NCBI GenBank assembly: GCA_900708905.1
Contig: CAADRB010000007.1
Span: 3,456,550 to 3,520,549, forward strand
Origin: Hymenolepis diminuta
Lineage: Eukaryota; Platyhelminthes; Cestoda; Cyclophyllidea; Hymenolepididae
DNA: 64,000 nt
Direction of reading: 5' to 3'
The notes beneath the pieces were generated by a model. The model was not told the origin of the DNA. It saw nothing but the letters and a program-made list of their open reading frames with translations, and made no database searches. Shown here in pieces: positions 55,001 to 64,000 of the stretch. The translations under genes and the position numbers were made by a program. Numbering within the stretch: position 1 is the stretch's first letter; each line of letters starts with the position of its first letter.

Positions 55001-58000
55001 GCCCGGTACTCCGTCATTGACACTATGGCCATGAGTTTTGAACGTCAGGCTTTGACGGTTTAGCATCAACTTGAGCATGTACTTCTACAATGATCTATCT
55101 CTATCATAGCATTCAACCAACGGATTTCTGATCTTCATAGTATTCTGATAGCTTTTTAAGTCCTTGAGTATTTAAACACTTGGAGTTATTCTTGGGAAGT
55201 CATATTTCAATTGACGTGTATAACAACGGTGTAATGTGCTCTGTTTTGTTTCTTTCTATTATTCTCTGCACTCATGCATATTTTATTAAGTCCTGAATTT
55301 TGTAAAATTTATGTTATTTCAAAATTTTACTACAATTTTGCAATACTTCACATGTGAATGAGCATATCGTCTACGCAAATTAACCACTAACAATTAAAGT
55401 TAATTTTCGCATTTATAACTATATATTATACAGCGTAGTTTATGAGTCAACTAATGAGTTTTAATCTCACATTTGCGGTAATGATTTCCTTATTCCAATG
55501 TCCATATTGTTGAAAAATGCAGATATTTCTAAAAATAAGTTGCTAGACTTTCATAATTTCATTATTGTATCCGTTAAATTCTTGATTTTTACTTCAAGAA
55601 TTAAATTAATTTGCAAAAAGACACATCAGTTGCATAAATTGCCGTGTAGAATACCGACCTTGAGATATGAATGAGACAATCTGTAATTTACAAAAACAAA
55701 TTTATATTTTTAACTCAAATTTATTCATGTGCTTGAAATGCTATCAAAATTTAATTTACGGTAAGCCAACAACGCCTTAAGCGATACATTACGCCAACTT
55801 CAAGTCTTTCTCTAATCTCGAATTTGCTTGGATAACAAAATAAATGGGAAAACATACTTATTATAAGTTTGAAATTTTGATTATAATGAGGTGAAAGTAG
55901 AAAAAACAAAGGATTTTTGTCTATAATCTTTGTATTGAACGATGACTAGTAGATAGTGAGAGTTCAGAAGAAGTGAGTATGAATTATAAAATGAAGTACT
56001 GGACATCAAGTCTGTGTCAGTGGTGTAGTGGCCAACACAGTACCCAATGGGGTATATCTGGTGAACGTCATGACTGTTCTGATTTGAAACAGATTAGATG
56101 TCAATTTCTCATCAGAGACGTTCCGGTTTGTTACTCATGTACTCAAGATAAGTTTAAAGAAATGTCCTCTCTTTAAATGGCTTGAGAATTTGACGTTATT
56201 TTAAAATAATAGATATTTTTGGGAGGTCTAAATAAACCAAAGTCTGAAAAATGAAATCACACGGGGTGGATGGAGATTGTGCATCGGTGACGCTGTAGTT
56301 AACGTACACGTATAAATTAGAGGTCCCGAATTCGATGCTCATCAGCATCCAATCTCGTATCTTTAAAGAAATCAGTTGTAAAGTAAGCGCCCTTAGCTCT
56401 TATATATTTGGGTTCATGATTTGCGATACGAGATTTTGGGGAAATCAGTTTTACTCGAAATTCGGCTTTACAAATATCTCGCATAAATTAGATCCTTGTA
56501 TAGCCACTTTCAAAGAGGAATATAGAGCACCTTGCCTCTCAAGGCGACATATCTTTATGTAATTCAGCATTTTACAAACTATATACATATAGGAGCCTTT
56601 ATTGGAAATTGTTTGACTAAACAACATATTCACAATTTATCACACAATTTTTTAAAGCGATATTAACCGAATTTTGACAACATACCATTTTTATTAAATG
56701 GAAAGAAGTTTCAATTTAGTTATCATCAGTTCACTGATCATTGGTTCAGACTCACTGACTCACATGCACCGAAGTGCCAAATGCGCCAATTAATTCTTGT
56801 CAGTGGAGGGGTAACAGAATGTGAGCTTCTCCTCAGAAAGATTATAGAAAGCAACTTATCATCCCATATATTTGAAGACATACAGAACCTTAACGGCGAA
56901 GAACTGAACAAAGAGGGTAAAAAGAATGTGAATTTCTCTTCTGAATCACCATGGCATTACTTCTTTGCCCTAGATGAGGATTAGAATATACCCAGGATGG
57001 GATACATGGAATTATACTTGTTGCACTTAATGGCAACAAATTTTAGATTCTGTATAAAAGTAAACCACCGAATATATTTGTATTCCATCTCTAAATATGA
57101 TCAATCAAAATATTAGAATTAATGTAATGAAACTTTCTTCACTTGTAAAGAAACTTTTTTTGAGATGGCAGATGCCAAGAAGAGTTAGAAGGATAGCAGC
57201 TGTGATAAATGGCCAAGTTCCGTCCCTCAAGGCATAAAACTCCACCTTTGAAGAGTTTGTACATGATTAGTATAATGTGACGCTGCTAATATTATGTGAA
57301 TTTTTGCAGAAAACAGAGCGAAGCTTTTGCATGGTGGAGGATATCACTGCTCTCTTATCATAGCGATCGGCAACGACTTCAAGAGCCTAATTTCTGGATG
57401 TTTTAAGTCTTTCAAAAAACAGGGGGTGATTAAAGTGCCACATTTCATAATAACAAATACATATTACTAAATCTGAAGTGATTAATGAACAAACCTCGAA
57501 CCAGATAGATCGAATTTCCCAACACTCTCCCCGAGGTCGATATGTTTTTTGAATATTATAATGCATAATGGCGTTTTAATAAATAAATGAACAAATACTA
57601 AAGTTTATATGAATCTCTGAGTCCTTATTATGTGGTTTGAATTTCGAAGTTATCTCTATTCACTTAACTGCATAATTTCTTTCAGTACAAAATAACGCGT
57701 TTATATTAAGAGCATGATATGCTAATAATATTCAATAAAACACGAGGTGGCCTACCTCTAATTAATTTGAAGCAATCAATATTCATAGGGTAATCTCGAG
57801 GATAATTGGGTGATTGAAAGACATAGCTCTTAGCAGGCTTGCGACCCGGGGTGGCAAAATCCCTGCCGATTGAGAGGTTATAAAAAATATCTGCGGCGGA
57901 GGCGGCTTTTGAGCCTCTGGGACTCGCTTTAGATTCCACAAACTCCTTGCAGATTTCGGGCTGTGGAATTAAATCTGTAATCTCCGATTTCTCCTCAGCT

Positions 58001-58116
58001 CTGATTTGGCGAGAAAGAGAAGGTGAGGAAGTAAAAGTAGTGAATCTGGAGTGAGTCCGAGTGCTGATTATTACCAAGAGAGTCCAAATGAGCATTTTGA
58101 GTTTGCTGGAACTCAT
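24884..58116 (-). CDS. NETO: NETO-like CUB-CUB-LDLa transmembrane receptor-auxiliary protein
   Basis: Twelve exons join in phase into 1155 aa. Order: signal peptide (1-23, [11 protein letters not shown] core); CUB1 (about 93-207; [38 protein letters not shown]); divergent CUB2 (about 230-475; [11 protein letters not shown]) with a long acidic, Ser/Gly-rich insertion; LDLa (478-517; six Cys, [17 protein letters not shown]); a charged stalk; one TM (about 556-576; [19 protein letters not shown]) with stop-transfer FFAIRRKRK; and a cytoplasmic tail with a His-rich run (about 801-815), a Ser/Thr-rich run (about 875-919) and an Arg/Ser-rich end. NETO proteins bind kainate-type glutamate receptors at synapses and tune their clustering and gating. 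The match to the NETO CUB1 signature is strong. The tail is much longer than in vertebrates. Nearly all internal exons are phase 1-1, so skipping would keep frame. The 5' exon follows an AG at 58141-58142, so an upstream noncoding exon or trans-splicing is likely. Confidence 0.9.
26471..27514 (-). CDS. NETO exon: long cytoplasmic tail
   Basis: 1044 nt, phase 1 to 1, acceptor CATTTTTTCTAG and donor GTAAGC. Reading through the donor meets a stop seven codons later, so a shorter isoform ending at 26451 is possible. It contains the His-rich and Ser/Thr-rich runs and conserved-looking [15 protein letters not shown] and GCGHKDC. Confidence 0.88.
27515..39658. other. NETO intron (12.1 kb)
   Basis: No nested gene could be supported. 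On the plus strand, 32948-33038 has an acceptor (AAATTGTAG), an open frame ([20 protein letters not shown]) and a donor (GTCGAA), but no family was recognised and the reading may be chance. CT-rich stretches occur at 29290-29460 and 36060-36330. Confidence 0.45.
36065..36330 (+). repeat. Second CT-rich dispersed repeat, copy A
   Basis: It shares an ordered series of blocks with 46400-46680: CAAGTGA, ATAAAT-GTCTTT, ACACA runs, CCCTC pyrimidine tract, GGTNTTCTGCT and TAGCTGC. Open frames here (35863-36346) follow the repeat and have no domain, so I do not call them genes. Confidence 0.4.
39659..40144 (-). CDS. NETO exon: juxtamembrane cytoplasmic tail
   Basis: 486 nt, phase 1 to 1, acceptor TTTTTAACTTCAG and donor GTAAGT. 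Basic stop-transfer [12 protein letters not shown], an acidic patch ([11 protein letters not shown]) and a Gln/His-rich run ([14 protein letters not shown]). Confidence 0.9.
41424..41594 (-). CDS. NETO exon: stalk and transmembrane helix
   Basis: 171 nt, phase 1 to 1, acceptor TTTTCTTGTAG and donor GTAAGT. A Glu/Lys-rich stalk ([15 protein letters not shown]) leads into [19 protein letters not shown]. Confidence 0.9.
44371..44445 (+). repeat. tRNA-derived SINE-like head, copy 1
   Basis: An A-box-like block (GGTGACGAAGTGGTCAATGC) is followed 49 nt later by a B-box-like block (GGTTTCGATGTTCAT), the spacing of a tRNA-type pol III promoter. The acceptor stem does not pair and the anticodon loop is irregular, so it is not a functional tRNA. 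Confidence 0.45.
45209..45328 (-). CDS. NETO exon: LDLa domain
   Basis: 120 nt, phase 1 to 1, acceptor TATGTTTGCAG and donor GTCAGA. The exon is essentially one LDL-receptor class A module with six Cys, WCDGVVNC and the Ca-binding-type GQDEGD motif. Confidence 0.92.
46400..46680 (+). repeat. Second CT-rich dispersed repeat, copy B
   Basis: Partner of 36065-36330 in the same orientation, inside the NETO intron between the LDLa and CUB2 exons. Similarity is patchy and judged by eye only. Confidence 0.4.
49377..49826 (-). CDS. NETO exon: end of CUB2 with acidic insertion
   Basis: 450 nt, phase 1 to 1, acceptor CTCCCTTTAG and donor GTAAGT, only 44 nt from the previous exon. It contains a Ser/Gly/Asp-rich stretch ([20 protein letters not shown]) and then PRLVIRLVV and FTFTLTTL, like the last strands of CUB. 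The insertion is unusual for the family. Confidence 0.85.
49871..50036 (-). CDS. NETO exon: middle of CUB2
   Basis: 166 nt, phase 0 to 1, acceptor TTTCTGCCTAG and donor GTTAGT. The phase-correct frame reads [21 protein letters not shown] second frame is also open throughout ([12 protein letters not shown]...), but it fits neither neighbour. Confidence 0.8.
50962..51003 (-). CDS. NETO candidate 42-nt cassette exon
   Basis: Acceptor TTTTCGCTAG and donor GTTAGA flank 42 nt open in phase 0 ([14 protein letters not shown]). It would insert exactly at the 51149/50036 junction without a frame change. It is not needed for the domain, so it is either alternative or spurious. Confidence 0.35.
51149..51297 (-). 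CDS. NETO exon: start of CUB2
   Basis: 149 nt, phase 1 to 0, acceptor CTCTCTAAAG and donor GTAAGG. It encodes [14 protein letters not shown] and [10 protein letters not shown], the usual first strands of a CUB domain. Confidence 0.85.
51444..51464 (-). CDS. NETO 21-nt microexon
   Basis: Acceptor CTTTCTTTTAG and donor GTGAGC flank 21 nt that add TQSKIL plus split codons, phase 1 to 1. With the 24-nt exon it forms a variable linker between CUB1 and CUB2. Confidence 0.65.
52257..52280 (-). CDS. NETO 24-nt microexon
   Basis: Acceptor TGTATTTTAG and strong donor GTAAGT flank 24 nt that add NIQEEYE plus split codons after CUB1, phase 1 to 1. It is too short for ORF-based detection and can be included or skipped without changing frame. 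Confidence 0.7.
53335..53595 (-). CDS. NETO exon 2: bulk of CUB1
   Basis: 261 nt, phase 1 to 1, acceptor TTTTATTTAG and donor GTATGT. The acceptor farther upstream was chosen over a nearer ATAG because it restores [13 protein letters not shown] in frame. It carries [11 protein letters not shown] and [10 protein letters not shown], the clearest family signatures in the gene. Confidence 0.92.
54605..54620. repeat. (TC)n microsatellite
   Basis: A 16-nt uninterrupted TC run inside a longer CT-rich stretch (about 54500-54640). Confidence 0.9.
56277..56350 (+). repeat. tRNA-derived SINE-like head, copy 2
   Basis: CGGTGACGCTGTAGTTAACG and, 46 nt from its start, TTCGATGCTCAT, both close to the 44371 copy (11 of 12 bases match in the B-box block). 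No tRNA fold closes. Confidence 0.45.
57756..58116 (-). CDS. NETO exon 1: signal peptide and start of CUB1
   Basis: 361 nt from ATG (58116-58114) to donor GTAGGC, ending in phase 1. It encodes the hydrophobic leader, a Cys near residue 56 and the CUB opening [20 protein letters not shown] splice acceptor 24 nt upstream of the ATG (CTAAATAG, 58141-58142) leaves a short 5' UTR in this exon. Confidence 0.88.
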
Positions 58117-59020
58117 TGAGATCGGCGGTATTAATAATATCTATTTAGGTAAAATGAAAATAAATCTAGTAATTTTATTTCAAATTTTGGCATTTTGATT
58201 TAAAGTGTGATAATGAGAATACCAGTGAATAGAGAAAATTACGAAAATTGAAACCTTCGTTCGTCATGAAGTATAATCTCTTGCCGGAACGAACTTCTTA
58301 AATACCTCAAAGGTGAGAAATAAGAAAAGGTAGCCATTACAATTTCAATAAACACATCATCAAATTTTGCTTTCCACTCTCTTTAGTAACTTTAATAAAG
58401 ATCTACATCTCTTCTACACAATCACAAAGTCGCATGAAAAAATGACTGATGATTTATCCATCAATTGAATTAAATGTAGAAATGGGAAATTTTTGTGTTT
58501 GGTTTAGAAAAAAATAAAAATCAATTTTTTCGAGTTCACCAAGAAATTGTTGAAACCTTACTATGCAGATGTTGAATTAATGTGCAATTAACTTAAGTCA
58601 ATGTGGAAAAGTTCGATGAAATGTTCATTTGGGTTTATTTTTCACTTTTTCCCAAGGTAATTAGAATACATTACAAACTTTATCTAAAAAGGGGAAAAGT
58701 AAACTAATCCAATGAAGATTTAGGGAGGATGGGATCGAGAAGAAAAGAATAAAGTAGGCGTATCGTAAAAAGTTTATTTCGATACATATTTTTGCAGGCT
58801 TTTAATTAATAACTATATAAAAAAAGAGTTCAGTATTTAGCAATTTAAAGATTTTCTTAAAACTATAGTCATGTGTCCAATTGTCAGATTAATAGGTATG
58901 CTCTCGTCATAAATAAACGGACATATTGATACATCGATGTCTTTCATGTCAACAAAGGCCAGAATTTATGCTTTTAGGAATTTGCTGTAAATGTAGCAGG
59001 AAGGGCGATTTAGACAGATA

Positions 59021-59557
59021 CAGGGTGCGTAAGGTATCGAAGGCCACTTATATTTTTGCAATTTAAACTAGCTCGATAATATTTCATGAATTTTTATATC
59101 GGAAGTTCTCGTGGCAGATACTACTATCAGTAATGAAATGAAAAGACATGTTGTAATAGTGTCTACAAAAGTCAAACACAGCAGTTTAGAAATTGCAAGA
59201 TTTCAAAAATTCGCCGCATCTTTCATTTGCAAAGTTAGAAATGAGCTAAATGAGCTAAACAATAGAGATGAATTGACCTCCACGAGGGAGGGAAAAGAGC
59301 ATTGACACTCATTCACTCACTCAGTCACAACACTTGAGCTTGTGGCAGTGTTGACGAAAATTGTGGACATCAATAAGGATCATCTGATGAAAGCTTACAG
59401 TGGGTGATAGAAGTCGAAGGAGGATATACAGAATAAAACTTATGTTAATATTATGTTTGTTTGTTCTGTTATTAGAAATTATAAGTTTTAAACATTAATA
59501 GTTTCATTTTCTATTTTTTAAGTGCTTAATATTTCTTTAGATACCTTACGCTCCCTG
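59021..59557 (+). mobile_element. Internally deleted mariner derivative
   Basis: 537 bp between TA target duplications (59019-59020 and 59558-59559). The inverted termini CAGGGTGCGTAAGGTATC and (reverse strand) CAGGGAGCGTAAGGTATC differ at one base. The left 345 bp match the 5' part of the 14122-15433 element almost exactly, including the same 64-codon frame and TGA. At about 59366 the sequence jumps to the transposase C-terminus (NKDHLMKA, then IEVEGGYTE and a stop). About 800 bp, containing the whole catalytic domain, are missing. It could move only with a transposase supplied in trans. Confidence 0.88.
59111..59305 (+). pseudogene. Mariner transposase N-terminal fragment
   Basis: 64 codons identical in translation to the fragment at 15345-15151 (minus). 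It ends at the same in-frame TGA and begins with GTG, so it is non-functional. Confidence 0.8.
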
Positions 59558-62500
59558 TAGTATGAATCTTTATAGTGATAAAACTGGTATTAAAACCTGG
59601 TAGGTACATACGAGGATAAATTCTTGAACAAATAATATTGATTCGTTGATTCCTATACAAAGGACCCAATGGTGTATCTAGTTCAGTGACTTCCATTTGC
59701 TTTGTGAACCATACATTTAAAGCAGCAACAATTACTGTTTTGCAGCCTTGATAGAACCAAATAACGAATTTTAATAAATTATTTTAGTTTGTATAAAAGA
59801 GATGTGCTGAGACAATTCAAGCCGCCTCGACGATTACCCCTGAACATTGTAAATTTGCACTTTATTGTAATTAGCAATGTTTTGAACTTTAATCTCATTT
59901 ATTCTAGTAAATAAAGCTCAAAAGCCTCACGAAACCGAAAATTTTGAATATCAATACACCAAACACAGATGAATTATGAAAAAAGATAAAGTGGGCTTCT
60001 CTGAGTCACATGATCTCTTACCTCCAATTTTAACCGCAACTAATATTCACTTCCACTTAAACATTATTACACCTATCAAGTTTATGTAATTTAAAACCCA
60101 CAAATTTTCCATCTAATTTAGTGCTTACTTTGAGGAAGCTTTTCCTAGTAAATATTTCCTCATGCTCATAACACAGCATTAAATTATAATATCTAACTTA
60201 ATCAGATTTCATGTCAATGTACTTAATATATTCACATGATTATGAGAAGTATATCTGCTTCTGCAAAACTAGGATTAAATAGTTACAATAAAACTTTAAA
60301 TAATAAACTTTCCAACTTATCTTGGAAACTAGGAAAAATGTTAATATGTACTAGTAGCCTCGGGAAATCTTTGCATTGTACTAGAAAGAAGGATAAACTT
60401 TCTTCAGTAAAATTCGCATCGAAAAACTTCTTCAGCGAAATCTCCCAGCCGTGAGTTTTTCGTTTTGCCGAAGAAAGATAGTTTGTATTTTGAAGCGATC
60501 AACATTGAGTTTAAGATGCAATAGAAATAGGTTTGTCTACGCGCTTATTTTTAAATACACGTGCTGGATTCTCAATTATCAAGAATTAATTAATGATCAA
60601 ATTTGACGTATTTCTGTTACATTATATTCAACACCTATGCCTCAATATCAGTTTTATAGAAGTGCTTGTAAAGAGGCTTTAGGATTAACGAAGGAAGGAG
60701 AAAACTTGATGAGCTATTAGCCTTTTCAACTGGCCTAAGAGAGGATGAAAACAGAAAGAGCAGAGAAAATAAAGAGAATGCGATAGCCCTGTAATCAATA
60801 AATTAAAAAGAATGAACTCCTAGCAGAGCGAAGCAAACAATGCAGGCGTTTGACATACGAATTGAAGGCCGATAGATTAAACATAAGCAATACTGCGTAA
60901 AGAAGGTTGGAAAAGGGGCAAACTTGATAACTGATCTTGGTCAAGTCCTAAAGTTACCATACTAATCCTTGATACCGATCTTCTTCCACAATATCCTGTT
61001 TTACTCACTCATTTAGTCATCCTTTTAGTCCTTTATTGATTTATCTATTATTGGATTCTTGAAATACGGTTAAAATTAATTCTAATTGTAATGCGTATTT
61101 TTACTTTAAAAGCCATATTTAGCGTGGGAAGCATTTAGACTATCAGCAAAGTGCCAAAAACTTATCTTTAATTAAGGTGGAATAGGCGAAAATCTATCCA
61201 ACATTAGTTGCTAGACAAGCATCTTATCAGATTTGTATTATTAGAGTTTCCCTTGAATGAATTTTATTGGGCTCTGTTATATTAAAAATATCTTTAATAG
61301 ACTCATTTAGCTGCTCATGGTTTTCAAAAGATATGAAAAAATGGTCAGAGTAGCATGATCAAACAGTTACATAGTTTAACGAACTCTGAACATCACAGAT
61401 ATAATTACACTCGGAAATCCTGAGATTAAATCATGATTTCTTTGAATGTTTCAAAGAAAAAGAGCAGTTCAGTGTAAATTCAAATTGAGTAAGATTCTTG
61501 ACATCCTGACTTCTTTACGTACTCCTGTTTGCCTTCCCCTACTTCTCTCCATACTGAAATACATTTATTTTGAGTGTGTTCGGATGCTATCCCGTGATCA
61601 CAACTTTAAAATCTTTTGTTGTACTAAAAACAGAGACATACTTTCTACAAATCCAGTATGACCATTCCATGAGTATGCGCCGATGGTCATAGAATCCATG
61701 ATCTCTGACCTGAGGTATATATGCATGCTAACTACAACATTTTGCCGTAAAGTTAACTGTTCAAAGATCATTTTAATAACAATGTTATTTTCTCCGGCAC
61801 TATTAGACTGGTAGACAGCTTAAATGAAATTATCTTGAACTTTTTTATAATTTAATTTGTGCAAAGACTTGAAAAAAGACTAACTGCCACGGTAAAAATT
61901 TCATATTCCAGAACTAGCTTTCTTAAGAAAGGAAAGTTAGTTTAAAGTTTAGGAGACAAGATAAGATGAATCCAGGCGTTAAAAGATATGCATGACTTTG
62001 TTGCCAATTCAAACTTATTCACTTCCAATTGAACGCTTTTCTCACCTATCAAATGAATTAAAAAGGATAAGTAAAAATAAGAAATTAAAAAATTACATAT
62101 AAATTGAAATTTTTATAGTTGAAAATAAATCGTAAAACTGCCTTCAAAACCTAAGTTCCAATCGAATTGAAATGACTCAAAGTGGTACCATTAAAAAACT
62201 CAAGCTACATATTTCCAGTTTCAAGACCGAAATCTTCAAATTGTAATCTTGACATCTCTTTTTATTCAATTGCATTAAATAAGTACTCAATTTTCGAAGG
62301 TACGATTTGATAATTTAAGTTCTTTTACTTTTATCAGGCCGGACAAAATATATAAGTAGATGCAGTTTACCTTTACTTCTACCTTCTCAGGCGGATATCA
62401 ACCGTTTTTTAACTAGTTTCACTGTCTCCGGAACCTACATAAATGAATCCAGGTGAATTCTTTCTCCTGGCCGGACTCCAAATGTTTCTTCTTGTCTCTA

Positions 62501-64000
62501 ACGTGTACCAATCTGACTCTCCTCTCTCCATATCAACTTTTACAGTCAGGTTCTTTAGATAGGAACTATCTATCTACAGTTCCCTTACCTTCTAATGTGT
62601 AACCCTCCCTTTTTCTATCTCTTTTTCTCTCTGATAAGTTTCATTGAGATATTATCATCACTAAATTATTTGCCCTCACTCTTATTCTTGATAGTTTTAA
62701 TTCTAGTGATCTTAGCATTTAGTCTTCTTCTACGTATTGAAAAACGGAAAATTATATTTGAAATTTCAATCCTATTAAGCACGTAACAATCTTAAGCTCG
62801 ATTACTTACTAGTCTCCCCTTTTTATTCAAATGTTTCTTCTAAATGCACTCACTTGGTCTTCGTCGTAAGAGATACAAATATAATCGAACCACGGAATTA
62901 ACTCAACAGTTTAACAATCTCCCAATATTGTAAGCGTAGTCTCATCCAGGAACCTAGGTGGCATATCATTAAATTTGAAAATTTGAGTATTGCTCCAAGA
63001 ACTATATTTCAAATGAGAACGCGGAAACCCTGAAGCCTGACTTCGTGGTCTGACCCCCTCTCCCATTTTGTACCGCATTAGACTACTTTGGTGGTCAACT
63101 TCTTTGGCTGTCATTCCATGGTTAAAAGTATTTTCCACAAACTATTTCTGATAATTGTGATTCTTATAGAAGAAGGGTAAAAAAAGTTTGATGGAGCCTA
63201 TCCAAACATCATTACTAAAAGATGATTAGTTTTATATGATTATAGTATCTTGAACTCGGGCAAAGATTCAATTTTGAATTTTAAAATTACATTACCTTGC
63301 TCATTCGTAGTTCAATTTTTGTTGGCTGATGATACTCATTCCATCTTTAGAAGCTAGTTTGGAGTTAATACAATTAAAATAAAAGTATCTATTCATTCAA
63401 TATTTTTTACTTTCACAAATAGTTAAACCGGATTTTAAAGTTATTCCATATAGTACATGAGAAAACCTTACTTATTCAGTTTATACTAAAACATTTTGAT
63501 TAGCTTAAGCTAGACAATATTTGTAATGCCACGAATTGAAATATTTTGCTGCAGTATTTTCCGAAGACGCATTTACTTTTGGTATAATTACAATATTGGA
63601 AAATACATTCAACGAGGGAGGACTCCAATGAATATCAATTGTCCTAACAATTAAAATAATATTAATTTCAGATTCATTAATCTTGCTACTGATCAACTAT
63701 TTTAATATTTGAAAATTTGCCGCGAAATTATTAACTTCAAGCTGATTGAAAGTAAGCGTTTCCAGCAGTCATTTTGGTCGGAATGGGTGCATCCTGGAGC
63801 CTTCTTAAATGAAAGCTCTTATTTCTCTATTGGTCCCTTGACCAGTTTAGTAAACAATAGTGGTCATATCAGGTGGAAACGAACATATCTGTTAAATAGA
63901 AATTTTGAAATACAGATCCATTAGCATTAATTCATTGATTAGATCATTCAGTCGGGGGTCTTAACCTTACCTGTAAAAGGAGTGATTGAAGACCAACTTC
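59558..64000. other. Intergenic, no gene seen
   Basis: Apart from the inverted repeat at 60395, only short AT-rich frames were found (75 aa or less). CT-rich stretches lie at about 62460-62640. Nothing here could be tied to the 5' end of NETO. Confidence 0.45.
60395..60484. repeat. Imperfect inverted repeat
   Basis: The arms at 60395-60428 and 60454-60484 pair over about 28 bases (AAACT, TTCTTC, AAAA, CGAAAAACT blocks against their complements) with small gaps and a 25-nt loop. It could be a hairpin RNA or a short MITE-like relic. It overlaps a 72-codon frame of no recognisable content. Confidence 0.6.

Larger units (their letters stand above)
53596..57755. other. NETO intron 1 (4.2 kb)
   Basis: Apart from the SINE-like head at 56277 and the TC tract, there is a 67-codon plus-strand frame at 56781-56984 ([20 protein letters not shown]...) ending in a stop. 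No domain was recognised and it runs antisense to NETO, so it is not called as a gene. Confidence 0.4.

Noticed and set aside
57810..57832. Partial resemblance to a miR-71 seed (TGAAAGACAT)
   Set aside because: It lies in the antisense of NETO exon 1 coding sequence, with no hairpin and mismatches beyond the seed.
1..64000. CRISPR arrays, operons or other prokaryotic features
   Set aside because: No regularly spaced repeats were seen, and spliced genes show the DNA is eukaryotic.

Overview
Kind of organism. This is an AT-rich, gene-poor animal nuclear window with interrupted genes and GT-AG introns. The THOC3 gene has four introns of only 36-70 nt beside one of about 1.2 kb, and the NETO gene has multi-kilobase introns and 21-24 nt microexons. 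A platyhelminth, most likely a cestode, would fit. That is inference from gene structure and composition, not a database match.

Layout. Positions 1-3150 show nothing codable. A decayed Ty3/gypsy integrase lies at about 3317-4174 (+). A 5'-truncated tRNA-like piece, an (AT)n tract and one copy of a CT-rich dispersed repeat follow (5.3-5.9 kb). A minus-strand omega-like glutathione transferase runs from 8100 down to at least 6324, with its 3' end unresolved. THOC3 lies divergently at 9576-11967 (+) in six exons that encode 336 aa. A dead mariner occupies 14122-15433. From there to 24.8 kb no gene could be supported.

The largest feature is a minus-strand gene from 58116 to 24884. I joined it by hand into twelve in-phase coding exons (1155 aa): signal peptide, CUB1, divergent CUB2, LDLa, one transmembrane segment and a cytoplasmic tail of about 580 aa. 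CUB1 carries the FGFSP-IGRFC and SSGR-LW signatures of NETO proteins, the auxiliary subunits of kainate-type glutamate receptors. Beyond it lie an internally deleted mariner (59021-59557) and about 4.4 kb with a long imperfect inverted repeat but no supportable gene.

How the parts relate. The three genes have unrelated roles: redox or thioltransferase chemistry, mRNA export, and synaptic receptor modulation. Only GST and THOC3 are close enough, head to head, to share a promoter region. The unusual content is the microexon-rich, phase-symmetric NETO gene and the two mariner relics. One mariner has Asn at all three catalytic Asp positions. The other is an internal deletion whose two ends diverge from the first copy at very different rates.
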